Positions 32,243-39,446 of a stretch of DNA of 39,446 nt are shown in pieces. The position numbers were made by a program, and so were the translations under genes. The first letter of the stretch is position 1, and each line of letters opens with the position of its first letter. The notes under the pieces are model-generated. The model worked only from the letters and a program-made list of their open reading frames with translations, had not been told where the DNA came from and did no database searches. The DNA comes from Anaerocolumna sp. (GTDB lineage Bacteria; Bacillota; Clostridia; Lachnospirales; Lachnospiraceae): contig JAQSXJ010000045.1 in assembly GCA_029256725.1 (NCBI GenBank), positions 1 to 39,446 on the forward strand, given 5' to 3'.

Positions 32243-32331
32243 CCAGCTTACCTCCCTGTTCCTATCCCTGTATTATTTAAGATGATTATACTATACTAGT
32301 TGCAATTTGCCTATACGTTCTAGTTTTCTTC

Positions 32332-32715
32332 TTAATCTTCTTTTGAATTATCATCTTCTTTTAAATCTTTTGTAACCTCATTGATCAGATGGGACATATT
32401 CACACCATACTCAATAGACTGATCAATAACAAAGGTTAACTCAGGGGTATTTCTTAAATTTACCGTTTTTGCCAGCTGACCCCTCATATAAGGTGCTGCG
32501 CTTCTAAGACCTGCAAGAGTGCTCTTTTGTTCCTCTTCATTACCAAGAACGCTAATGTAAACCCTTGCATGTTTTAAATCAGGTGCTACATCCACAGCCA
32601 CTACAGTAGTCATTGGATGTATTCTAGGATCTTTAATTTCCCTGTTTATTAACTGGCTCAGTTCTCTTTGAACTTCACCATTAATACGCGTATTCTTTAT
32701 ACTGTTCTTTCTCAT
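32332..32715 (-). CDS. rbfA: Ribosome-binding factor A
   Basis: 127 residues, normal length. A 30S maturation factor with a KH-type fold; typical blocks are IKDPRIHPMTTVVAVDVAPDL, the YISVLG strand, and LRNTPELTFVIDQSIEYG. The AGGGG before the ATG is a good site. It follows infB after a 237-bp spacer with hairpins. Confidence 0.97.
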   Translation of the reverse strand: MRKNSIKNTRINGEVQRELSQLINREIKDPRIHPMTTVVAVDVAPDLKHARVYISVLGNEEEQKSTLAGLRSAAPYMRGQLAKTVNLRNTPELTFVIDQSIEYGVNMSHLINEVTKDLKEDDNSKED

Positions 32716-32952
32716 TTTAACCCCTTTCGTGAATATCAGATCTACGATTTGATATTCCCTGAATTCGCAGTTGAAAAAACAGTCTTTTATTTTTTCAACC
32801 TAACGTGCCTTAGCGCGCTCAAATCAGAAGTGGAAATTACTTTTTATTTCCATACTAACTACTGTCTGTGTACTTTTAATACACATCTTACCTATACTTT
32901 GCGCCATAAGGATTAAGCCTGTTCATCTCTCCCCATGGCGCAAGGCAATTAA
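32716..32952 (-). other. infB-rbfA spacer with three hairpins
   Basis: Perfect GTTGAAAAAA/TTTTTTCAAC (32770-32779 with 32790-32799), TGGAAAT/ATTTCCA near 32830-32852, and TTGCGCCAT/ATGGCGCAA (32899-32907 with 32935-32943, 27-nt loop). Most gaps in this operon are a few bases, so a structured 237-bp spacer is exceptional and may hold a processing site, partial terminator or internal promoter. Confidence 0.55.
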
Positions 32953-35900
32953 TTATTTTCTTGGAACTTCTTCCATAATATATAACTCTACCTGGTCGAA
33001 TTCTTTAATATCATTGAATTTCTCAAATACCAGACCGCATTCATAACCGGTAGCAACTTCCTTTACATCATCTTTGAAACGTTTTAAGGATGCAAGATTA
33101 CCTTCGTATATCTTCTCGCCCTCTCTGGTTATTCTTGCAAAACTGCCTCTTTGAATCTTACCATCAAGTACATAAGAACCAGCAATGATACCAAGACCGG
33201 AAGCTTTAAATACCTGACGTACTTCAGCGTGACCAATTACTTTTTCTTCATATATAGGTTCTAACATACCCTTCATAGCTGACTCTACATCTTCAATAGC
33301 ATTATATATAACTCTGTAAAGTCTAAGATCTACTTTCTCACTGTCTGCTTTTTCCTTAGCAACATTATCAGGACGTACATTAAAGCCGATGATGATTGCA
33401 TTGGAAGCACTTGCAAGATTTACATCGGATTCGTTGATAGCACCAACACCACCGTGAATTACTCTAACTGCGACTTCATCATTGCTGAGTTTAACAAGAC
33501 TCTGCTTCATAGCCTCTACAGAACCCTGAACATCAGCTTTGATAATCAGATTCAGTTCTTTTACATTTCCAGCTTTAATCTGTGAGAATAAACCATCCAG
33601 GGAAAGTTTTGCTTTGGTATCAGCAAGAAGTTTCTCTCTTCCCTGTGAAATATAAGTTTCAGAGATAGCTCTTGCTTCTTTTTCAGTATCAGTTGCCATG
33701 AATATCTCTCCGGCAGCAGGCACTTCATTTAAACCAAGAATCTCTACAGGGGTAGAAGGTGTAGCTTCTAATACTCTTCGACCCTTATCATCCATCATAG
33801 CTCTGACTTTACCATAAGCTGAACCTATAGCAATGGAATCACCAACATGAAGGGTACCCTTTTGTATAAGAACGGTTGCAACAGGTCCTCTTCCCTTATC
33901 AAGCTCTGCCTCTATAACAATACCTCTGGCATTTCTGTTAGGATTTGCTTTTAACTCAACCAAATCAGAGGTTAATACTATCATCTCAAGCAGCTGTTCA
34001 ATTCCTTCTCTTGTATGAGCAGATACAGGTACAAATACAGTATCACCGCCCCAATCTTCTGCTACCAGTTCATATTCCGTTAATTCCTGCTTCACACGTT
34101 CAATGTTTGCACTGGGTTTATCTATCTTATTAATTGCAACAATAATCTGTATTCCTGCTGCTTTAGCATGGCTGATAGCCTCTATGGTCTGGGGCATTAC
34201 ACCGTCATCGGCAGCAACTACAAGAATTGCTATATCTGTAGACTGTGCACCACGCATTCTCATAGAAGTGAAAGCTTCATGGCCTGGGGTATCAAGGAAG
34301 GTTATCTTCTCGCCGTTAACCTCTACTACATAAGCACCGATATGCTGTGTGATACCGCCTGCTTCATGTGAGGTTACATGGGTTTCTCTGATTGCATCAA
34401 GAAGTGAAGTCTTACCGTGGTCAACATGACCCATAACGCACACTACCGGAGGTCTCTTCTCTAATTTATCCGTATCCTCTTCTTCTTCTTTTAAGAGTTC
34501 TTCAATAACATCTACTAAAATTTCATGTTCAGCAATGATTTCATATTCAATGGCAATCTCTTCTGCTTCCTCGAAAGTAATTTCCTGATTAATGGAAACC
34601 ATCTTTCCAGCAAGGAATAATTTCTTTACAAGCGTAGCTGCCGGCATCTTCATCTTATCAGCCAGTTCTTTAATTGTAAGAATTTCCGGAATTACGATTG
34701 TCTTGATTTCATCCTCTTTGGAATTCTGCTGTACTGCCTTAGGTTTAATAAACTGTCCCTTTTTAGGTAATTTAATTTCGTTGCTGTTATCTTCGAAATT
34801 TCTATCATAATTACTTTTTGTATTTTTAGTATTCTTATTAGCCCTGCTGTTTCTGGTTCCGGCAGAATCACTTCTTGACATTCCGATAGGTCCATCAAAT
34901 TTCTTTGTAGAATCTGTTCTGCTGCTGGTGCTTCTTTTTCTGTTATCACCACTTACTTCATCTTTATCTTTATTCATGCCGCCAAATCTGTCAAAGGATT
35001 GATTTGGTCTGCCCTGATAATTACCGCCTGGTCTGTTTCCACCATTTGTGCCGTTGTTATTATATGGTCTGTTTCCACCATTATTAGGTCTATTATTATT
35101 ATTATATGGACGACTCTGACCATCATTGCTGCGGTTATACTGACCCTGTCCGTTACCGCTGTTGTTATAAGAACTGTTTCCACCGTTATTGTTGTATGGT
35201 CTGTTTCCGCCATTTGTTCCATTGTTGTTATAGGGTCTGTTTCCACCATTATTATAAGAACCGCCGCCGGTACCATTATTATTATAAGAACTGTTTCCGC
35301 CGTTGTTGTTGTATGGTCTGTTTCCGCCGTTAGCACCACCGTTGTTGTTATTATATGGTCTGTTTCCACCATTAGCACTTCCGTTGTTGTTATAGGGCCT
35401 GTTTCCGCCATTTACTCCGCCATTGTTGTTATAAGGTCTGTTTCCGCCATTTGTCCCATTGTTGTTATAGGGTCTGTTTCCGCCATTATTATATCCCTGA
35501 TTGTAACCACCTCTGTCATTCTGTCCGGTTCTCTCAGTTCTTTCACCGGAATTCTGCCCTTGCTGATAAGGCTGACCAGGTGTGCGATTATTATTGTAAG
35601 GACGATTCTGATTATTCCCGCCTTGACGGTATCCTGAATTCTGACCCTGTGCTCTAGTAAAGCCTTCTCTGTCAGGTCTTTGTCCTTGGTCAGATCTCTG
35701 ATTATTATCCGGTCTCTGTCCCTGGTAAGGTCTGCTGCCGTTCTGATCTCTGTCATAGTTGGAACCTTGAGCTCTTGTGAAGCCTTCTCTGTCAGTTCTC
35801 TGTCCCTGCTGTGGATTTCTTCCTGTATTATCCCCTGTTCTCTGTCCCTGATAAGGTCTGCTGTTTCCATCCCTGTCATTTCTCTGTCCCTGATAGGATG

Positions 35901-36234
35901 AACGGTTGTTGTTGTATTGATTTCCGTGTTCAGAAGAGCCGGTTCTTTGACTGTTAGAGCCGTTTGATGTATAACCACCCTGAGGTTTGTTACCCTGGTT
36001 AAAAGCGACAGTCTCCGTCTTATCCTCCTTAATTGCTGCTGCTTCTACTGAAGCAGGTTTTTCAGCTTGATTTGCTTTCGGAGCAAAATGCCCTTTTACC
36101 ATGCCAATCTCCTTATCCTCGATGCTGCTCATGTGGCTTTTAACGTCCACACCTTTCTCATTTAGAAAGCCTACGATGTCTTTACTGTGTGCATTAATTT
36201 CTTTTGCAAGTTCATATATTTTAATTTTAGCCAT
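32953..36234 (-). CDS. infB: Translation initiation factor IF-2 with long Asn/Gly-rich repeat domain
   Basis: 1093 residues, longer than the usual clostridial protein. N-terminal IF2N domain ([20 protein letters not shown], 1-50), a disordered region from about 80 to 420 very rich in N, G, Y, R and Q, a second IF2N domain ([24 protein letters not shown]), the GTPase domain near residue 600 ([25 protein letters not shown]) and C-terminal domains binding fMet-tRNA. The ATG at 36249 is open but GTGGAGG lies inside that region and points to the ATG at 36234. IF2 brings initiator tRNA to the 30S subunit. The repeats [10 protein letters not shown] occur eight times. Confidence 0.96.
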   Translation of the reverse strand: MAKIKIYELAKEINAHSKDIVGFLNEKGVDVKSHMSSIEDKEIGMVKGHFAPKANQAEKPASVEAAAIKEDKTETVAFNQGNKPQGGYTSNGSNSQRTGSSEHGNQYNNNRSSYQGQRNDRDGNSRPYQGQRTGDNTGRNPQQGQRTDREGFTRAQGSNYDRDQNGSRPYQGQRPDNNQRSDQGQRPDREGFTRAQGQNSGYRQGGNNQNRPYNNNRTPGQPYQQGQNSGERTERTGQNDRGGYNQGYNNGGNRPYNNNGTNGGNRPYNNNGGVNGGNRPYNNNGSANGGNRPYNNNNGGANGGNRPYNNNGGNSSYNNNGTGGGSYNNGGNRPYNNNGTNGGNRPYNNNGGNSSYNNSGNGQGQYNRSNDGQSRPYNNNNRPNNGGNRPYNNNGTNGGNRPGGNYQGRPNQSFDRFGGMNKDKDEVSGDNRKRSTSSRTDSTKKFDGPIGMSRSDSAGTRNSRANKNTKNTKSNYDRNFEDNSNEIKLPKKGQFIKPKAVQQNSKEDEIKTIVIPEILTIKELADKMKMPAATLVKKLFLAGKMVSINQEITFEEAEEIAIEYEIIAEHEILVDVIEELLKEEEEDTDKLEKRPPVVCVMGHVDHGKTSLLDAIRETHVTSHEAGGITQHIGAYVVEVNGEKITFLDTPGHEAFTSMRMRGAQSTDIAILVVAADDGVMPQTIEAISHAKAAGIQIIVAINKIDKPSANIERVKQELTEYELVAEDWGGDTVFVPVSAHTREGIEQLLEMIVLTSDLVELKANPNRNARGIVIEAELDKGRGPVATVLIQKGTLHVGDSIAIGSAYGKVRAMMDDKGRRVLEATPSTPVEILGLNEVPAAGEIFMATDTEKEARAISETYISQGREKLLADTKAKLSLDGLFSQIKAGNVKELNLIIKADVQGSVEAMKQSLVKLSNDEVAVRVIHGGVGAINESDVNLASASNAIIIGFNVRPDNVAKEKADSEKVDLRLYRVIYNAIEDVESAMKGMLEPIYEEKVIGHAEVRQVFKASGLGIIAGSYVLDGKIQRGSFARITREGEKIYEGNLASLKRFKDDVKEVATGYECGLVFEKFNDIKEFDQVELYIMEEVPRK
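35025..35480 (-). repeat. In-frame coding minisatellite in infB
   Basis: Imperfect repeats of 36-42 bases encoding [21 protein letters not shown] variants, eight copies of GGNRPYNNN plus one GGNRPGG, with GNSSYNN interruptions. All length changes are multiples of three. Further upstream in the gene [14 protein letters not shown] and RPYQGQR repeats form a second set. Confidence 0.9.
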
Positions 36235-36248
36235 ACTTACTACCTCCA

Positions 36249-36623
36249 CTAATTATGACTCATGTCATCGCTGCTTGTTTGCAGTTCCTCACATGTGCCA
36301 TCGTTGTTTATGTTCAGTTGCTTTTCTACCATGTCAGCCAGGCCTTTGTCTGTTAGAACCAGGGAAGCCCTGAATTCTTTACCAATAGCATGACCAAGTT
36401 CTGTCTTTTCACCAAAAAAGTAAATAGGCACTTTATAGTAAGTACACATATTGGTAAACATTTTTTTTGTGTTATCCGACGAATCGTCAGCCACAATCAC
36501 AAGCTTTGCTTTTCCTTCTTTCACGGTTTTTTCCGTAAGAAATTCGCCGCTTAGAAGTTTACCTGCTTTTGTTGCCAAACCGATATAAGATAATACTTTT
36601 GTTCTATTTTTTTCATATGCCAA
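36249..36623 (-). CDS. ylxQ: YlxQ-type L7Ae/L30e-fold RNA-binding protein
   Basis: 124 residues. [19 protein letters not shown] and [15 protein letters not shown] are typical of the L7Ae-like K-turn-binding proteins found between ylxR and infB in Firmicutes; role unsettled. The start is a TTG at 36623 (TTGGCATATGAA), which overlaps the rnpM stop by 11 bases and has AAGGAG upstream. A C-terminal acidic and polar tail extends beyond the fold. Confidence 0.92.
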   Translation of the reverse strand: MAYEKNRTKVLSYIGLATKAGKLLSGEFLTEKTVKEGKAKLVIVADDSSDNTKKMFTNMCTYYKVPIYFFGEKTELGHAIGKEFRASLVLTDKGLADMVEKQLNINNDGTCEELQTSSDDMSHN

Positions 36624-36888
36624 GTCCGTTCAACTCCTTTTTCAATTCCTCATACACCTCTGTCGGAATATTCACTTTTAGGGACCTCTCAAGGCCTTTG
36701 CTCTTTGCTGCCTTGGCAAAACAATCTAAAGACTTACACATATATGCGCCTCTGCCGTTCTTTTTGCCTGTGACATCGAGCATGATCATATCCTCTGGTG
36801 TTTTAATAACACGGATCATTTCTTTTTTATTCTTCATCTCACCACAGCCGATACATTGCCTTTGGGGAATTTTTTTTACTATTGCCAT
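36613..36888 (-). CDS. rnpM: YlxR (DUF448) RNA-binding protein, RnpM
   Basis: 91 residues. QRQCIGCGEMKNKKEMIRVI and GRGAYMCKSLDCFAKA are the YlxR signature, with a possible metal site from the Cys. In Bacillus this protein is reported to bind RNase P RNA. Position between nusA and ylxQ is the standard one, with overlap into ylxQ. Confidence 0.95.
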   Translation of the reverse strand: MAIVKKIPQRQCIGCGEMKNKKEMIRVIKTPEDMIMLDVTGKKNGRGAYMCKSLDCFAKAAKSKGLERSLKVNIPTEVYEELKKELNGLGI

Positions 36889-36955
36889 ATTTTCCTTTCA
36901 TTCAACTGTTTACGGCGATAAAAATTCATGGCAGTATTTATGCCATGCCAACTGT

Positions 36956-38008
36956 TTACCAGCCGATTTCGTCTGCCTGTGTTTCACTCTTGATATCAAT
37001 CTTAAAACCGGTCAGTCTTGCTGCAAGACGTGCATTCTGACCTTCTTTACCGATTGCAAGAGAAAGTTGATAATCAGGCACGATTACACGGGCACTTTTC
37101 TCTCCTTCGTCTACAGACACTGCTACGACCTTCGCAGGACTTAAGGCATTCTCAATAAGAATGGCAGGATCTTCACTCCAGTTAATGATGTCAATCTTCT
37201 CACCCTTAAGTTCACTTACAATTGCATTTACTCTCGCTCCATTGATACCTACGCAGGCACCAACCGGATCCACATCCGTATTGTTAGAATATACTGCAAT
37301 CTTAGTTCTGGAACCTGCTTCTCTTGAGATACTCTTTATCTCTACCGTTCCATCCTTAACTTCGGCAACTTCTGACTCAAACAGTCTTTTAACCAATTCA
37401 GGATGAGTTCTGGATACGGTAATCTTAGGTCCTTTTGTAGTATCCTTAACTTCCAGTACATATAACTTTATGCGCTCAGTGGGTCTGAAATGCTCACCTC
37501 TTACCTGCTCATTCTCTGTAAGTACTGCATCTACCTTACCAAGGTTAATACTTACATTATTTCCCGCATAACGTTGTACAATACCAGTTACTAAATCTTT
37601 TTCTTTACTGTAATACTGGTTGAAGAGTACTTTCCTCTCTTCTTCCCTTATTTTTTGTACTACTACCTGTTTCGCCTTCTGAGCAGCAATACGTCCGAAA
37701 TTCTTAGGAGTTACTTCCACATTAACTATGTCTCCGATATCATTTCTGGGGAATTTCAGTCTGGCTTCTACTACACTGATCTGTGTAACAGGATCGGCTA
37801 CAGTCTCTACGATTTCTCTCTCCGCATAGACATTTACCGCACCGGTATCACGATTAATGTTGACCCTTATGTTATCTGCTTTTCCGAAATGGTTTTTACA
37901 GGCCGCAACTAGTGAATTCTCCATGGCTTCCAGCAGAATGTCCTTACTGATATCCTTTTCTCTTTCAATCTGATTTAATGCGTCAATTAACTCTTTGTTA
38001 TTGTTCAT
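36956..38008 (-). CDS. nusA: Transcription termination/antitermination factor NusA
   Basis: 350 residues: N-terminal RNA polymerase-binding domain (1-125), S1 domain (about 135-200, DLVTGIVQRYAGNNVSINLG), and two KH domains with GINGARV and GKEGQNARLAARLTG. It lacks the C-terminal acidic repeats of proteobacterial NusA, as usual in Firmicutes. It sits directly downstream of rimP. The ATG is preceded by AGAGGAGGATTCACAGAAA. Confidence 0.97.
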   Translation of the reverse strand: MNNNKELIDALNQIEREKDISKDILLEAMENSLVAACKNHFGKADNIRVNINRDTGAVNVYAEREIVETVADPVTQISVVEARLKFPRNDIGDIVNVEVTPKNFGRIAAQKAKQVVVQKIREEERKVLFNQYYSKEKDLVTGIVQRYAGNNVSINLGKVDAVLTENEQVRGEHFRPTERIKLYVLEVKDTTKGPKITVSRTHPELVKRLFESEVAEVKDGTVEIKSISREAGSRTKIAVYSNNTDVDPVGACVGINGARVNAIVSELKGEKIDIINWSEDPAILIENALSPAKVVAVSVDEGEKSARVIVPDYQLSLAIGKEGQNARLAARLTGFKIDIKSETQADEIGW

Positions 38009-38051
38009 TTTCTGTGAATCCTCCTCTTTTCTCCTGCTTTATAGTCCATTG

Positions 38052-38519
38052 TCAAAAATCAAACGCAAGGCGTATTAAGGATATATTCTGCCTTGGGATC
38101 GCAAGCGTCTCTCCCTCTTCAAACTCAAGAGTTATTGTTTCATCGTCATAGTCCTTTAAAATGCCGGTAAACTGCTTCTGCTTCTCAATTGCTTTATAAA
38201 GCTTTACATCAACTTCTTCACCAAGGCTTCTTTTAAAATCCTTCTCTTTTTTCAGCTGTCTGCCAAGGCCCGGTGAGCTGACCTCTAGGATATAGGCATC
38301 GGGTATGAAATCATGCTTATCCAGCAGATCGCTTAAGATTCTGCTGACAATCTCGCAGTCATCCACTGTTATTCCGCCTTCTTTATCAATATAAGCTCTT
38401 AAATACCAGTTGCTGCCTTCTTTTACATACTCCACATCCACCAGTTCAAATTGTTGCTCTGCAATTATCGGCTCCAATAATCTCTCTGTTTGCTGTTCGT
38501 AATCCTCTTTCTTAGCCAT
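38052..38519 (-). CDS. rimP: Ribosome maturation factor RimP
   Basis: 155 residues, normal size, needed for 30S assembly. LVDVEYVKEGSNWYLRAYID, DCEIVSRILSDLLD, and YILEVSSPGLGRQLKKEKDF are RimP blocks. The frame is open to 38576, but that part reads through a leader hairpin; the ATG at 38519 follows AGGTGGGA and matches the family. First gene of the operon. Confidence 0.96.
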   Translation of the reverse strand: MAKKEDYEQQTERLLEPIIAEQQFELVDVEYVKEGSNWYLRAYIDKEGGITVDDCEIVSRILSDLLDKHDFIPDAYILEVSSPGLGRQLKKEKDFKRSLGEEVDVKLYKAIEKQKQFTGILKDYDDETITLEFEEGETLAIPRQNISLIRLAFDF

Positions 38520-38546
38520 TTCCCACCTGAACCTTTCTATAAATAC

Positions 38547-38572
38547 AAAGAGTGGACTTTCGTCCACTCTTT
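38547..38572 (-). promoter_or_regulatory. Leader hairpin with GAAA tetraloop upstream of rimP
   Basis: Perfect 11-bp stem (AAAGAGTGGAC, 38547-38557 with 38562-38572). On the minus strand the loop is GAAA, a GNRA tetraloop. It lies 28-53 bases upstream of the rimP start, so in the mRNA leader; followed by GTATTTATAG, not a T run, so an RNA stability, processing or autoregulatory structure is more likely than a terminator. Confidence 0.55.
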
Positions 38573-38748
38573 CCAAAACTTTTATACTCTCAATTTCTTA
38601 TTATATCACTATGTCAATAAGAAAGCAAGTATTATTTCCCAATTAACTGAAAATCTGTTCTGGTACTATTGTGTTCTGATTTTCACTTTTTATGTGCAAA
38701 ATAAACACTGCTTTATTCTTTCACGCCTCCCACTGTGGCTCCGCCCAT

Positions 38749-38897
38749 AATAAATTTCTGGAAGAAAAATTTGAACAATACTATATTGAAGATTTGGCTA
38801 AACACTTCTTTATCAGTAAATCCCATCTAAGCCGTATCTTTCGTGAAGTAACCGGTTTTTCCGCCAATGAATACCGCATGTTGCAAAATGAAAGTAA
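38749..38897 (+). pseudogene. AraC-family regulator remnant, cut by an insertion element
   Basis: NKFLEEKFEQYYIEDLAKHF and ISKSHLSRIFREVTGFSANE are the two helix-turn-helix motifs of the AraC DNA-binding domain. The N-terminal part and the start codon are missing, and the end of the domain is replaced at 38898 by the terminus of an IS1182-type element. Not expected to be functional. Confidence 0.8.
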
Positions 38898-38923
38898 GGG
38901 GCTGTCGGGAAATAGATAGTTCT

Positions 38924-38965
38924 AAATAAGCCAGCATAATTCGGAAGAATTATGCTGGCTTATTT
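38924..38965 (+). terminator. Perfect 19-bp hairpin near the IS left end
   Basis: AAATAAGCCAGCATAATTC (38924-38942) pairs with 38947-38965 around a GGAA loop. Inside insertion elements such hairpins commonly block read-through transcription from outside into the transposase. Confidence 0.75.
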
Positions 38966-39036
38966 AAAAAGAAAAAAAGATGGCTAACGATAACCACCTT
39001 CCTTCCGTTACATATACATTGTATAATGTAACTACC

Positions 39037-39446
39037 ATGAAATCTTATTATAACGATTTTTTTGAAAAAGGGCAACTAAAAATTCATTTTAATCTGTATC
39101 AAATAGGTTTACCGTCAGACGATCCCGTCTATACCCTTAAAAAAATTTTGGAGGATTTAAACTATACGAGCCTTCTGGCACAGTATTCAAGCAAGGGAAG
39201 AAAAGGCTATAATCCTATTATGATGTTCGCTGTACTACTTTATGCAAGTATGAGAGGTGTAAGAGCAGTTGACAGGATTGTTGAATTATGTGAAAGAGAT
39301 ATTGCATTTATCTGGCTTACCAATGGACTCAAACCCAAACGGGATGCTCATACTTATATCAGTGCTGACAGGACCGATTACAATACTCTAATCCCTACCT
39401 TACAAAAACACGAAAAGGTCTTTGCTGCTTATCCGAAAGAAGTGAC
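39037..39446 (+). pseudogene. IS1182-type transposase with an in-frame internal deletion (runs off the window)
   Basis: Open from the ATG at 39037 to the edge. The N-terminal DUF772-type domain is normal (GYNPIMMFAVLLYASMRGVR, CERDIAFIWLTNGLKPKRDA). After KPKRDA the sequence jumps to HTYISADRTDYNTLIPTLQK and AAYPKEVT, which in full-length relatives lies well over 200 residues further on, just before the ADSGYCSE block. The missing part holds the first catalytic Asp region (DGTKIEAN-type), so the enzyme should be inactive although the frame is kept. Confidence 0.75.

Larger units (their letters stand above)
38898..39446 (+). mobile_element. IS1182-family insertion element, left end and part of the transposase
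   Basis: The left end is put at GGGGCTGTCGGGAAATAG (38898 on), which resembles IS1182-family terminal repeats and coincides with the break in the AraC remnant. A perfect hairpin and then a transposase frame follow. The right end lies outside the window, so the target duplication and right inverted repeat cannot be checked. Confidence 0.7.

Noticed and set aside
34974..35978. Long open frames on both strands across the IF2 repeat region, with Ile/Val/Ser- and Thr/Glu-rich products
   Set aside because: They are frame shadows of the triplet-periodic repeats in infB, with no ribosome binding site or family-like sequence.
36569..37144. 191-codon plus-strand frame opposite ylxQ, rnpM and nusA
   Set aside because: Antisense to three well-supported genes; no start signal and composition of an antisense shadow.

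Overview
The window reads as chromosomal DNA of an AT-rich, endospore-forming clostridium, most likely a plant-polysaccharide-using member of the Lachnospiraceae. Support for spores: the germination protease gpr, the dipicolinate synthase pair dpaAB and a LysM/GH18 spore-type protein. Support for polysaccharide use: GH42, GH88 and GH113 glycosidases. Other pointers are a tRNA-dependent T-box leader on metG and a long rimP-nusA-infB-truB-ribF translation operon in the usual Firmicutes order. The lineage is inferred from gene content and protein style, not from a database search.

Layout. 1-7.5 kb: a cut membrane protein start, gpr divergent from rpsT, a ComFB-like protein, a chemotaxis receptor, Mn-type superoxide dismutase, a COG3575-type nucleotidyltransferase, a secreted four-repeat Ig-like protein and a J-domain protein. 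7.6-13 kb: GH42 beta-galactosidase, a LysM/GH18 protein whose catalytic motif is gone, a 1-Cys-type peroxiredoxin, and a small anchored protein. 13.2-16.6 kb: tRNA-Ala(GGC) followed by a gene graveyard: a discoidin/FN3-type pseudogene with several frameshifts, an orphan signal-peptide fragment, a small gene split by an in-frame stop, a frameshifted DUF4362-like gene, and then an apparently intact stefin (cystatin)-like small protein. 16.7-21 kb: a divergent MetRS under an AUG-specifier T-box, then dpaAB. 21-26.7 kb: GH88, GH113, a nucleotide-sugar-type epimerase with a frameshifted tail, a ferredoxin-type aldo/keto reductase, and a MerR regulator, with two unrelated tandem-repeat arrays in the intergenic spaces. 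26.8-29 kb: a MocR regulator with an altered PLP site, and a Nudix hydrolase. 29.2-38.5 kb: rimP-nusA-rnpM-ylxQ-infB-rbfA-nrnA-truB-ribF on the minus strand. The right end holds an AraC remnant cut by an internally deleted IS1182-type element.

The most unusual signals: (i) a family of about 160-175 bp intergenic elements, with two good copies and one decayed copy, all on the minus strand between the preceding gene or leader and the start codon of epimerase, ribF and metG, with a conserved hairpin and a possible pseudoknot; (ii) a bacterial stefin-like protein; (iii) regulators and enzymes that keep their fold but have lost catalytic or cofactor residues (GH18, MocR); (iv) an Asn/Gly/Tyr/Arg-rich repeat domain in IF2; (v) nine tandem CCAGACG sites between aldo/keto reductase and its presumed MerR regulator.
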